Source of the DNA: Adineta ricciae
Lineage: Eukaryota > Rotifera > Eurotatoria > Adinetida > Adinetidae
Reading direction: 5' to 3'
DNA: 64,000 nucleotides
Assembly: GCA_905250025.1 (NCBI GenBank)
Contig: CAJNOJ010000090.1
Location: forward strand, 306,073 to 370,072
The position numbers and the translations under genes are program-made. The notes below the pieces were generated by a model. It ran no database searches and was not told where the DNA came from. It worked only from the letters and a program-made list of their open reading frames with translations. This document shows, piece after piece, positions 1 through 11,936 of this stretch (position 1 is its first letter; each line of letters begins with the position of its first letter).

Positions 1-2022
1 TCCATCAGCAAGCAGATAAAACTCATCGGAAAACGAAAGTAGATCACGATGTTTATCCTGAATGGCTTGAACAATGAAATGCAATAGTGAACGACGACCA
101 TCATTTGCTTTAGTGGAATGTAACTAGAACAAACCAGTCGACTTCTTTTCTTTGTTCTCTTCGAAATCAGTCGATAGAATTACTTTGGGCAGAAAACTGA
201 TATCAAAACCATGGATGGGTTCGTATGATTTCGCACTTGAATTCATATAGTTACCAACAGTTAAGATTAATTCGAGCATTTTCTTAAATCGAACGGAATG
301 TCGAACATGATCACATGCAGAACGGACTTCAACAAATGCCTGAAGATGCAACACAACTTGGAATGTTTTGTTTCCAATGTCGAATTCAACAAACTTTGTC
401 TGTTTCTTCAACTGTTTCTTTGTAATTTGCTTTGAAAAGAAGTGTTTTTAAACGTTGCTTCAATCGTTTGATATCACCGATCTGAACACAAATCAAAATG
501 CAATTACTACTTCGATAGATTGTTCGATCGTTTTCAAAAGATAATTTACTGCACAAAAATACTGTTCGGAGTATTGTAAATCATTGATTTCATGTTGATA
601 ATCCGCTAAAATTTTCAACTCTTCACTTGATGGTAAGTACTTTTCTAATTGTTTCAAAAAATCATATTTCAAATTTTCATTATCACACGTCAACATCCAT
701 TCCCGAAATACCGATGGCGTTACTTTCAATTGACTAAACATGATCGCTAGAAGAAGAAAAAAAACACGAGAGAAAGAATTTCGATAAGAAGATTCGTTCT
801 GATCGGGGAAAAGAAGTCTTTTACCAAAATTTTGAGCAGCTTTTGCATCGAGTACACGCAGTTCTTTCGATTTATCAACAAGTTCATGAATGGGCTGTCG
901 ATCTAGAAGAATTCGTTTTGGTTTTTCGTGTTGATTTTCGTTGAAAAATAAAAATGATATACTCGGAGTGATTTTACTGGCGAAATTCTTCCGTATGTCG
1001 GAGAAGAGTACATCATTGACGTATTTTTCTTCGTCGACATTGACCCACATTGATTCTTTTTTGATTGTATATGGATTGATCTGATAACGAGAATGCAATT
1101 ATATTGAGAATGAATTGACCAAATACTAACTTTACTCCATTGAACTTTTTTGACAGGTTCGATAACGGAATATTTCCGCTTTTTACGCAAATACTGTGGC
1201 AGTTGAAGTGGAGCTGAAGTTTGGTATCTTAGATGATGCATATTCGAATGACAATCTCAACCTACCACTAAATTCTGGCATCATCGGCGGTGGAGGTGGA
1301 GGACTACTAAAGCCCAGTACTGGTGCTACAGGTGCAGATGCTGTTATTATCTGTTTTGTCGGTTGACAAAATGGTGGCAAAGGAGGCGGAAGAGGTGGTG
1401 CCGGTGGTGTTGATACTATTTCATTTGATTTCTTATCTACTTGCATAACCAGATCCGAGAGTAGTGACCGTACGTCATCGTCGATATTATATTTTGATAT
1501 GAGTGAAGAAGAAGGTCCATATTGCCCGTTAGCACAGGAAACGAACGATCCTCTAGCAGACATGTTGAATGGCTAAAAAGAGAATAACTCAGTTGTGTGT
1601 TGTTATCAACTACAATGAACTCTTTTCTTACTTTGTAAAAGTCGTTGTCGTTGGAATTGATATTAATACTTGAGCGCACAGTGGCTGGTTGTGAATTCGA
1701 GTTTCTTGAATCAGAATTCAACGTGATCCATTCCAAAAGTAATTCACCTAGACAAACACTCGAACTGTGTAGGAGTGAAGAACAGAATAATGAACGAAGA
1801 AATACTTGTAAACTTGGCATGATCGTTTTTGAATGATTGCGAAGATGTTAAAGGTGAACGAACATCATCATCATCACCGGGCGACGATGAATCGTTAATA
1901 TTATCATGTAGAAAGAGTTTTTGCATAGTCTGCCGAACAGTATTCTCATCGACACGATGTGGCGATATCGGTGACGATGGATTACTATTCGAATCGGTTT
2001 TTGATACAATAAATGACGACAT
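1..2022 (-). CDS. DIAPH-like: Diaphanous-type formin (FH1-FH2), 3' end cut by window edge
   Basis: Formins nucleate and elongate linear actin filaments through the dimeric FH2 domain, while FH1 binds profilin-actin. Reading leftwards I see a Ser/Asp-rich N-terminus starting at the ATG at 2022, a proline-rich FH1 stretch (about 1285-1420), then FH2. The FH2 lasso and knob motifs are VQWSK, WVNVDEEKY, KELRVLDAKAAQNF, ACDHVRHS, LTVGNYMNSS, HGFDISFLPK and LLHFIVQ. Small introns join these in frame: about 1085-1128 rejoins VQWSK to INPYTIKK; about 790-830 rejoins AAQNF to IMFSQLK; about 128-180 removes an apparent in-frame TAG before LHSTKANDG. FH2 continues past position 1. The residues resemble the DIAPH class more than DAAM or FMNL. 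Oddly, only about 150-200 codons precede FH1 and I see no armadillo-type DID/GBD, so either the gene is N-terminally short or exons lie upstream. The start is provisional; family assignment is firm. Confidence 0.85.
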
Positions 2023-2059
2023 GGAATCAGTATCAAGTGTTGAACATTTCTAATATACT

Positions 2060-4168
2060 ACTTTGTACAAGAAGGATTGCCGTCTAGAAGGTTTGATAAT
2101 TACCTCAGTGGAAGATATGACGATTGGACCTGTTTGGATTGCTATATGTTTTTTCTCAATCTTGTTCTCAAGATTGACTTGGGTAGATATCGAGTTGCTT
2201 TCTATTTGTTGAACATCGGAATGAAAACTGTATTCACTCTAAAGATAAAATTAGAGATAAATATCTTTTTTTCTTCTGTGTCAATTCAATATACACGTAC
2301 CGCAAGAATATCCAAAATGGTTGTCGCTGTCGATGATTTATATTTATATTCTTTGCTTTCGATCAGATGGTGATTAACTATTAGAAAAAAAGAATATATA
2401 CGTTTAGATGAAGGTCGCCATTTTTTGTTCATATTTGTGAGTATATTGAGAGGAAAAACGAATGAGATTGATATTCTCTATTGATTAATATGAAAGTGAA
2501 GGCAGAAAGAGAAATGAGCAGATCAATAAGAGATATAAATGATAGAATAGTGTGTTATAAACGTACCAAAAGAGCAATCGACAATGATACCTGTTTGGCC
2601 TGCCTCTTTCGCTTCTTCAGTCACACATTACTGACTAGAACACAGAACGATATCGATATAACATCCTTCACACTTGACACGAACACAGAAAGCTTCACAC
2701 CTTACACTATCATCAATAAAAGACAATATACACACACATATACGTTCACAACACGTATACCAAACTCACTATCATTAATAACGGATGGCGATGAGGAAGA
2801 GTATTCCATATCTGTATTATGGTTAGTTGTCCATGAGTAGATGCTTTGTGTCTAAGTAATATTGAGAGAGAAAGAGAAAGATAGAATTGATCATCATTAT
2901 CAATCATGACATTTAACAGCGAGAAAAAAATCAAACGACAACAGATACAAATGAAGCTTGACTTCGAGATTCCGTTTCGTCATTTTCTTGCGAATGAAAT
3001 GATTAGATTTGTCATCATTATCTGTTTCGCAAACTTGCCTGCAGAATCGAATAAAAGCAAATGAATGCGACAATGGAGGAATACAAATCGTACATATCAA
3101 CTCATCGTTTAATTGTCGCGAAACTTATACTTCTGTTCGTTCTCGGCTGTTTCTTTTCGATCTGTTCATGTCAACTGATCATTCGACAAATTCATGCCGA
3201 TAAAAAACGATTGAATGCATCGAAAAACATGCAACAAATGATCAATATTATTCCTGTTCAACAGACATGATCAACAAATTCTTCCCCAGGTCATGACGTT
3301 TTTCTCTTTTTATGAACAAAAACCCTGATGACTAGTGTTCTTTTTCCTCTTTGTTTTACTGTTCAGCGTGTTAGTTGAACTAAAGAACGCACAAACAAAC
3401 TTTGTGCACATTCATCAATGTAGAACATTAACATCGATTCGATATCATCGATATCGAAGGTTTTGACAGACTTGAATGGATATGTTGAACATCAAGGCCA
3501 TTTTACATTCCGATCAAGGTAAAAATAATCAGAACAACAACTATGAATGCAAGCAATCGAGATAAAAAAAAATCACTTGAATTAATATGGCTTTTTCCGG
3601 AACAAAAAAAAAGAAATTGATGTTTATAATTATTGAGTATACATCGAAAAAAGAAAAATGAATGTGCAAGAAAAAGAAAAAGATGATATCAACTATTATA
3701 CAAACAGTGCGAGAGCGTTTTTCTATAGAACGAGGTGAGATGATAAATAATGATATCTAATGCAATTCGAACAGGTAATTTGAAAGCGCGCGCGCACCCG
3801 TCTATCCACACGATTGCTTCAAGAATGACATTATAGGAAAAGAAAAATGTGTTTGTCAAACAATCTATGTCATTCGAAACATCAAATACGTATTGCATCG
3901 TGTTCAATTATGTCGATATCATTGATCGCTTTTGACATATGTATGTGTAGGAAGACCCATGATGGTTTCTGACACCTTTTTTTTTCTTTACCTCTACCCT
4001 CCTTTATTCACATACATCGAGTGAATACAATTGATTACCTTCGTCAGATGACAAGGTTTTTTACACCTTTTTCATCATACATGGTCGTCCGACAGTATAA
4101 ATAACGAATAAAACTTTGATTATCTTCGACTTTGGTTAAAGAAAAACATATGCGAATAGAGCATTTTC
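2060..4168. other. Intergenic stretch, no firm gene
   Basis: About 2.1 kb between the formin and the next minus-strand gene. It is AT-rich with A-runs and no conserved domain on either strand. The only protein-like stretch is the short membrane-type ORF listed at 3061-3270. It could alternatively be a long 5' intron of the formin. Confidence 0.5.
3061..3270 (+). CDS. Candidate 69-residue single-pass or secreted peptide
   Basis: An ATG-initiated single-exon ORF. A short polar N-terminus is followed by one strongly hydrophobic segment (residues about 18-40, LIVAKLILLFVLGC then Cys-containing FFSICSC). A basic, Asn/Gln-rich tail follows. This could be a signal peptide or signal anchor. A possible acceptor-like AG lies about 20 nt upstream. 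There is no recognised family and no supporting neighbour, so it may be chance. Confidence 0.25.
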   Translation: MNATMEEYKSYISTHRLIVAKLILLFVLGCFFSICSCQLIIRQIHADKKRLNASKNMQQMINIIPVQQT

Positions 4169-4807
4169 CTAATAGAACGCTATGGATATTAGAGAATATG
4201 ATTTCTCATGAGTATAACGAATGTAAAATCTGTCCTGATTCATGTTAATATTGAATAGAAAGATAGATTTTGCGGAATCGGTGCAAATTTGTTTGGAACT
4301 TACCTGAAACAAGTCTGTCTCTTGTTGATCTTCTCGTCGTAGAACATCAAGTCCAATTAGACATGTACAACATTGTAAAATGATTTGTTTAATCAGTGGA
4401 AGATTGTCATGACGATCTTCGAAATGCACTAAAAACCAGTCGACTAATAAGTCACCTAAAAACAAAGTCAAATCTCGTGAACCTTCGTGGTTTTTTGGAC
4501 GTGAATTTTCTCTACCGGAAAATTTTGCGTGTTTACTCGATTGTAAACATGGATGAATTAATATCGGCGACATTAAATTGTTCGAATAATTATCATCTGT
4601 AGAATTGCTCGATGTTGATTTTTTATTGTACACACCAAAAAATCGCCGCAAAACTTGTCGAACATAGTTGACATTATTCAAACGTTTATCATTGGAGTTT
4701 GTTTGATTACGAAAGTCCATGAGAGTTTGAATTTGAATGTTATTCAAATCTAAATCTGGTGTTGTTGCCGTGGAAGATAAATGAGATGGACAATTCGACT
4801 TCGACAT
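4169..4807 (-). CDS. Unrecognised protein with a helical, Leu-rich C-terminal half
   Basis: ATG at 4807; 212 codons if read through. The N-terminal 90 residues are polar and Ser/Asn/Thr-rich. Residues about 112-165 form a hydrophobic/acidic block (LTLFLGDLLVDWFLVHF then IKQIILQCCTCLIGLDVL) that looks like packed helices of a globular domain. A consensus donor (CAG|GTAAGT, near 4302) and an AG near 4234 define a possible intron of about 69 nt. It is a multiple of three and has no stop, so spliced (about 190 aa) and retained (212 aa) forms share one frame and one terminator. I do not recognise the family. It is divergently oriented to the gene starting near 5023-5089, with under 300 nt between starts, suggesting a shared promoter. 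It could instead be an upstream exon of the formin. Confidence 0.55.
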   Translation of the reverse strand: MSKSNCPSHLSSTATTPDLDLNNIQIQTLMDFRNQTNSNDKRLNNVNYVRQVLRRFFGVYNKKSTSSNSTDDNYSNNLMSPILIHPCLQSSKHAKFSGRENSRPKNHEGSRDLTLFLGDLLVDWFLVHFEDRHDNLPLIKQIILQCCTCLIGLDVLRREDQQETDLFQVSSKQICTDSAKSIFLFNINMNQDRFYIRYTHEKSYSLISIAFY

Positions 4808-5022
4808 GACTACGGAATACTATATGGTTTAAATACAACCGAATGAGGTTTTGTTTTAGTTAAATATCGAGTTATTTATCATCTAACTGAATAATATTTC
4901 GTATGAAAATATGTGAACGAATAGAAATACAACGTTGATAGTCGCGACGCGGGCAGAAAAGATGCCGTTAAAGAATAGGAGAATGACAATTGATGGAAGA
5001 AATAAACCAATTCTGAGCGAAT

Positions 5023-6026
5023 ATGAACGTACGTACATTTTTTGTTTGCATTGTTCAGTTCATTTCCGATACAAAATGTCCAAAGAAGATGACGCATGCG
5101 ATACTTCGGAAACGCTTCGCGAAGGTAGAGGATGAACTGTACGGTTTTCATCAGTATATTGACGTTTCCGTTCATTTAGACACGCATGCGATCGCTGACG
5201 AAACCAAACATCTCATGCTCGAAGCTCGTTCGAGTTTAACAACAATCATATGTAGCATTCTAGTCATGTCTTTAGTCTCAATTTTCCTTTCCACTTGGCT
5301 CGCGAAGACAATCACCAACACTCCAGCATCATTTGGCTCCATCGTTAGCCATTATTTCGGTTTAGACCGAAATGGTAGTGAACCATATGTCACTTGGTGG
5401 ACACCAAAGCATGCGAAACCGAATGAAATCCTCTCACGACATTCTTCAATCAATAGCACTAATTTGACTGCAAAAGTTCTTCCAATAACAATTCCATATA
5501 GCGATTATCCGAATTTTCATACTATTGTTTTGCCAATGTTATTTATTTGTGCGATCCTTTTGGCCGCATTTGCCTATTATACTCGTATGAAATGTACAAA
5601 TCGTGATTTCGCATGGGGTGCTGTTCCTAAAATACCATTAGGACGTGTCGACCCTAAAACAGTGGCCGTCGCTCTTGCGAAAGCTGAAGACGCTGAACTT
5701 GGCATTGACTACACCATTGTTCAAGGAACAACTGAAGAGCCGGTAGTGTTTTCTCTAGCTGAAACGATCGAACCTCCACGAAAAGAAGGAGATATCGTTG
5801 ATGAAGGCACTCAATATGAATCAGAAGATGTTTTAAAGTAAGACGAATCGAACTTCAACTCATTATTTTACTTCGGATTTCTAGAGTGATTACTCATGTT
5901 TCATCTGCGCCTCAATTGCATAAGAATGCTCAACTTGTACCCTCAGTGACGCCATCTGAAGAGCAAAAGCATCTCATTGAACTCTTACAACGAGAACCGT
6001 TGCCTACGCTTTCACCATCGAAATGA
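5023..6026 (+). CDS. Unrecognised two-span membrane protein
   Basis: Two exons: about 5023-5838 and about 5885-6026, joined across a small intron (GTAAGA...TTCTAG) and ending at TGA 6024-6026. The start is uncertain: ATG 5023, or ATG 5089 giving MTHAILRKRF. Two hydrophobic segments are visible. The first (LTTIICSILVMSLVSIFLS) is near residue 90 and the second (TIVLPMLFICAILLAAFAYY) near residue 175. Between them lies a loop of about 70 residues with potential N-glycosylation sites (NGS, NST, NLT) and no cysteine. The cytosolic tail is acidic and carries no motif I can name. The layout recalls BK-channel beta subunits, but the missing loop cysteines argue against that. Divergent from the minus-strand gene at 4169-4807. 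Confidence 0.65.
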
Positions 6027-7277
6027 ACGCTCATCGCTACCATGTACAGAAATCAAATTATTCGATCTGTCGTTCAATTACTTGTTTTGTCTTTTTTCTT
6101 ATTGTATAATTTTATATTAATTAATTGATAAAAGGCAATAATAAAGTGTTCTATAGAACCGATGATCTTCCTACAAGTCGAAACGCCATGCTGGGAATAT
6201 ACGTACGAGGAGAGCATTCGAACATAGATGTATTTAGAAGAAAGAAATATCGAACTATGCTAATGATGTTGAAACATTGGGGAGGTTTGTGCGACCTGCC
6301 GAGCGAGAGAATGACGACAATCCACACCTTTCAGTAGCGAAGGAGAAACGGAGCAATGTTTCTTTGCCATAATTAATGAATGCAAATCAAGACATTTCAG
6401 CCGGAGATCACGTCCGAATAGAACCTTATTTATTTACTGAGTGTTGTTCTCGTTCATCGAGTAATATCAACAAAAGAACATGCTTCGAAACGGTGTCGAA
6501 GGGCGGTGTCATCACTTCTGTTTTTCTTCCTTTCCTTCAATTGTTTATCTTAGATTTTTCGTTTTATATAACGAACAGATACATGAAGTGATTGATTGAC
6601 TCTTCCTCTTAATATACACATCGTACCATACGCGTGCTGTTGTATCTGTTGCCTTTCGTAAATCAATATTGAATGAAGACTACCATTATGATCAACGAGA
6701 TGATATTATATAAATCTATTCAAGCAGTAGCATGGAGCTTAGAACTGATTAAGTCACACCCTGAAAAATCTCTGCATAGACAAATACTTAATCTCGTACA
6801 TCATTTGCAATCTTTTCATTGGACAAGTGCATCAAATAATGATTTTTCTCATTTCTATTGGCTCGATAATGGGAGACATTCTCGCATCTATGCACGATGA
6901 TTGCATCGATCAAATGGAGTAATTTGCATTGAGAATTACAACACTATTGCTTTTCAGCTGGCAATTTTCTCGGGAATAACGACATAGTTATGTCGACATA
7001 GAAAGAAGGAGAAAGGGAAAGACGAAGAAGAAACAGAAATAACGCTTCACCATCATCAAGATGATAATTGCACAGTGCCTGGTTGGATAGTGGCAGAAAA
7101 AACACAGTCAGTGCGTTATACATTGTGACAACGATAGAGAGAAAACGAGCCTATCAGAATGCGCGAGAGGAGAGAGAAGAAGAACACGAATAAAAAGTGA
7201 GAAAATCTATTCGGAGAGAAAGAGAAGAAAAGACAGAAGACAGAAGATACTTCTCTATCCAAATAAGAGAAATTATC
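6027..7277. other. Intergenic, no gene seen
   Basis: AT-rich, with purine-rich GA tracts near 6990-7240 just upstream of the Snail-like gene. Short ORFs here have no domain or compositional support. The stretch probably holds the 3' UTR of the upstream gene and the promoter and 5' UTR of the Snail gene. Confidence 0.5.
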
Positions 7278-8269
7278 ATGAGTACTACGACCGACAATCT
7301 AATCGAAGACGAAACCATGACTGGTAAGAAATCGAGCTTCTATTTCTTTGAAAAAAGTATTTCAATCTTTCTTTCTATGATATTACAGAATCGGACAATC
7401 GAAAGAGTTTTCTCATATCCAATCTCTTATCTGGTGAATCTCTGTTAGACGCCGAAGAAGACGAAGAAGAAGAAGAAGAAAACAATTCAATGAACGATGA
7501 TTCAATAGAAGGAAAACTTCCTGATGAAACCAAATTACATCGAGCATTTCCAAAACCCTCAATGACATTTCCACGTTTAATGTCGACAAATGATTTTTCC
7601 TACCTCTATTATCTTAGTTATCAATACTTCGCCATGCAAATGTCTAAAACGAATCCAATCCAGCCAACCAACCATCCTTCGATAAAAAAACCGTGTTCAT
7701 TCACTCCGCCAACCTCTTCATCATGTTCATCGTCATCTCCCTCACCAAATTCAACAATCAATTCACGTTATCAGTGTGATGGCTGCTCTAAATCATACTC
7801 AACATTTGGTGGACTTTCTAAACATAAACAATTTCACTGTATCGCTCAAATAAAGAAGCAATTTCAATGTAAATTTTGTGAAAAGACCTACAATTCATTG
7901 GGCGCCCTGAAGATGCACATTCGCACACATACGCTACCGTGTAAATGTAAAATCTGTGGTAAGGCATTTTCACGTCCATGGCTATTGCAAGGACACGTTC
8001 GCACACATACTGGAGAAAAACCCTTTCAATGTGAAATCTGTTGCCGAGCCTTTGCCGATCGATCAAATTTGCGCGCACATATGCAAACCCATTCGGATAT
8101 AAAAAAATATCGCTGTACGAAATGTTCAAAAACATTTTCGCGTATGTCCTTACTCAATAAGCATATGGAAAACTGTTTGCAGCAAACAACAACGTCGGTG
8201 CCTGTGCCAACAATAGCAGACACGAATACTCTTGACGAGTGTAGCAGTACGGCTGCACTTTCGATTTAA
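7278..8269 (+). CDS. snai: Snail/Slug-family C2H2 zinc-finger transcription factor
   Basis: Two exons, 7278-7323 and 7389-8269 (phase-1 intron of 65 nt), encoding 308 aa. Snail proteins are nuclear E-box (CAGGTG-type) repressors controlling mesoderm, neural and epithelial-mesenchymal programmes. Five zinc fingers span about residues 110-250. Diagnostic family stretches are [74 protein letters not shown] and [12 protein letters not shown]. These match the Snail/Slug pattern closely, including the characteristic short linker TLPCKC. The N-terminus begins MSTTTDN and lacks the SNAG box (MPRSFLV) of most Snail proteins, carrying a Glu-rich run instead. Either SNAG has been lost or a different first exon is used. 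A large gene-poor region follows, as is common for developmental regulators. Confidence 0.93.
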
Positions 8270-11200
8270 CATAGGGTTTTCTCAAGTATTTGGCAAGTAT
8301 TTTTCTTTCTCATGTTACGTATGTACCCTGTTCATTCTAATGTGTATTTATTTCACTAACTCACCTTATTGCATACATATGTACACTTTTCGTCTTTGTG
8401 CATCTTTCTCTTTTTGTGACAATTTGTTCTTTTTTTTTCTCTTTATAATATAAAAACGATAGACAATCAGAAGACATTTTTGTTTTCTTCTTGCCGAACG
8501 AACTCATAGGAAATGAATACTCGAATTGTACCACCGTGTCGGGATAGGACGAGTGAATTTCCGTTTCGGTCAGTTTCCTGTTCGAGATTCCTCAGTCAAA
8601 TTGACGATAAGTTAAGAATTTACGAAAGATCTGACGATCATTCATCATTATCGAGAACAAACGACTTATGTGCTCATAAATCACCTTTCCTCCTCTTCCA
8701 TTCTTCAAGTCTCTCGCCCTCTCTATCTTTCTCTTAATCGATTAGATATATTCTCGGAAAAGCGAACAACCGTTAAATTGAATATAAGCATAGTTCTGCT
8801 TTAACGAGTGTTAATGATGAGAAAACAGACTTCGTAATTATTGCCGCCTCCATTGAAATCTCAAAGAATGTGAGTTTATCTGAACATAGAACTGATCGTG
8901 ATTGACGTTTGTTTTCTATCAAAAGAAAACGAATGGAGCGGGTGGAGAAGATAACCTGTTTGTCTAGAAAAGCAATCCTATCATTCAATGTAGCAGACAA
9001 ATGAGCAATAAAGCGATCATATTATATAGTATTCTTTCTCATCGACGTTGTCAATGGTTAATATTTATCACGAGTCCAACGATAAACAAGTATCGATCTA
9101 TTCTGCCCTTCTGTTGTTGCCATTTGTCAGCCTGTTTTGGCAACCTGCTCGTCTTTCAATCTTACTTGCCTATTATCATTATCATCAGTTGCTTGTTTCG
9201 TGATGAGTTGATCAGAACGCGTCTGCTAGTGTTATTGCAACTGATCATTCAGCAAGAATGTACACGCGAATGCTGGTCATTATGTATATACAATGAAAAA
9301 TGTTTGTTGATTGACTCGCCTTGTGTGTGTATGTGTGCTGAGCACGTAGTCTCTAACTGATGATGACGAGTTTCCGACTTCACTTATACGTATCACATTC
9401 GATCAACGTGCTCCGTTAAGTTCAGAGCCAACCTGCCAGATATTGAACATCTGTAATAAACACGAGAGATGGGAACTTTCTGAGTGATATACCAGATTAC
9501 AGCGTGATCTTTCATCTCCATTGGAAATGAATCGTTTAATAGCAGTACTCGTCTTTATTGAACTGTATAATAGAACTTTTATTTATTTCAATTCCCAACG
9601 GTTTGAATTGACTTTGTTTATTTGATGTTAGTCAATTGTATGTTCAGCATGAATGAAAATTGTATCGAATAGTTCGTTGTTTCTTTTGAAATCTTTGATG
9701 ATTTACGTATATCTTGTTCAATAGTTAATGTCCTTTCAGTCAGATGAGTGATGATAGATGATTCCCAGAAATCAGAATGTACGTATGCTGTCTGTCGAAT
9801 GAGAATGAATAGATCTATTTAGCACGTGGAACAGTAAGTAGCTTGAGAAAGAGAACGGACGGGTACACAGAAGAAAGCATCTTTTCTAATTATCATTTGA
9901 CATATAGCACGATCAACGAAGAAGAAATATAAGCAGCAGCCAAAAAATACCGTCGAAACGTCGAGCTTGACGATGACAGACATCATCACTTTCACCATCA
10001 TCGACCGGTCTGTTGTTCGAAATTCCAATGGTATATATATAAACATTTTGTCTTTCAACACTTGTCGTCACTATGAGGCTGGCTATTAGATGCTAATATC
10101 GGAAGAGAAGAGTACGGAAGAAAAAAAAATCAATTTCGAGTTTGTGACATTTGTATATACTCATCAATAAGAATGCAAAAGGGCATAGGAACTAATCATT
10201 AACAATAGGAAGATATCAGAAAAGATGAGATCGATTTTTTTTTCAAAACTTTCTATTTTGGTTAATCAACAAACGATACAGTAAACACTTCTGACATTAT
10301 TCTTCGCTTAATCAAAAGAGCAAATCTTTTCTACATGCTCGTTTAGTATAAGAGACGGTTTTGTCGAAGATTCGCATTGACTTGACATTATTTCGACGAT
10401 ATTTTCCAACATGGAAAAGCATTTTTTTCCTTAATATCTTCTTATCAATTCTAAAAGGTTTGTATCCATCAAGCAGAGAGGTGCATATTGGCGTGAAAAA
10501 TGACTTTCTAATGGCACCACTAAGCAGGCGTGGATTTGCCACGCACATATACATAATAATTCGTATATAATATTCTTGACGTCGTCCACCGCTCGGTCTC
10601 GATCAATCATTTTCCCTTCTTTCGACATTTGTCGATCTGTTGAAGAAGACGAGCAATCCATATGGATAAAAACAAACAAAAGTCAACTGATTCTTGAAAA
10701 TTTTTGCTCATCAATCTTATGACAGGTGACTTCTTTCAAGAATGAATCTAAATATTCGTCACTCCAAGAAACAGGACTACGCGAGTATAAAAGCGAACTT
10801 CTCGATCAACATGGTCATCTGATTATCTTGTTATCACTTTCTACAGATCTTTCAAGTCAATGCACTGCATAATTTAATCTATGCTTCGCTAAGCTCTGAC
10901 TACAAAATGGAACAGGCGACAGCAGGCAGAAGCACCACTAATATATGTTCGATGTTACTGATCGCTTTTTCAGATAAGTCCAGTTAGCATCGTATAGGGA
11001 AAAAAAGCAACACGCTTGTTATCTAACGTGTATGCAGTGAAGAATGTCGGTTAATTATTTTCAAAGAATCCTTTTCCATGTGAAACGAAGACAAATCAGA
11101 TTGATCAAAGCGCAGAAAATATGGGTAAATGCCTTTGAACTCATCAGGAACAGAAGTAACAGCAAGTTGAGCACTAGTCATCGAAAAAGAGATCATCTCT

Positions 11201-11936
11201 TTTGATTAGGAAGGAACACTTCAGCGTTAATCGTTATTTTATTTTCATATCGATACGAATCAGTAGCGGCAGAATGTTGCTCGTCGAATCGTTTAATTTT
11301 TCGCAGTGAACCATTCACTGTCTATTTGGTCAATGTTGACTTTCATCTGTTTGATTAAATTGTACAAGCAGATAAATTTGAAAAAAGCATATGCACCCGA
11401 CTTCAAGATGACTGGAAAGGATAACAAACGGTTTCTCTAAGGATCAGATAGTTCGTTTTCAAGATAATTCAGACTAGACGGTCTTGTTACAGTATAATCA
11501 GTTGGAAAGGACAATCAGAACTCGCTTCGCATGCATCATGTGACCTTCTTTCGCAGACGGAATATAGCTTTAAAACTATCTTGCATACTTGTGTCGAAAA
11601 TACACCACATTGTCTTGTAGATATGAATTAATCAATTCCATTTCCTTTTCAGAATTTGAAACTGACTTGTGTCTCTTTCTGAAAGTAACCAAAGCTTTGT
11701 TTTGAATTGACTCTATCTTACGCATTGGTCGATATACCGATGCAAATCAGATATGGAATGACGTCAACACGATCTAATGATAGAATTCCTAATTTGCGAG
11801 AAATATCAAGCGAAATTTGACACGTACGTTCACCTGTCAATATACGCTCCAATCAAATATTGTAGAGGGCGTTTATCTAACTTAACCTTTCGTATCATTT
11901 TCGACGAACAAAGCCATAAACATTTTCATTTTTCAA
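8270..11936. other. 3.7-kb gene-poor region between Snail-like gene and PIGM
   Basis: No ORF on either strand shows a domain, sensible splice structure or protein-like composition. Pyrimidine tracts lie near 8400-8450 and 8700. The region may hold Snail regulatory DNA or non-coding transcripts, but I see nothing specific. Confidence 0.5.

Noticed and set aside
128..180. Premature stop (pseudogene) in the formin FH2
   Set aside because: The in-frame TAG lies inside a good 53-nt GT-AG intron (AAA|GTAATT ... TTCTAG) whose removal restores the family sequence FLPKLHSTK.
2481..2840. 119-codon plus-strand ORF near the formin
   Set aside because: Ser/Thr-rich with simple TACACACA repeats, no domain and no splice context.
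5023..6026. BK-channel beta-subunit identity for the two-span membrane protein
   Set aside because: The topology fits, but the extracellular loop lacks the conserved cysteines, so no family was assigned.
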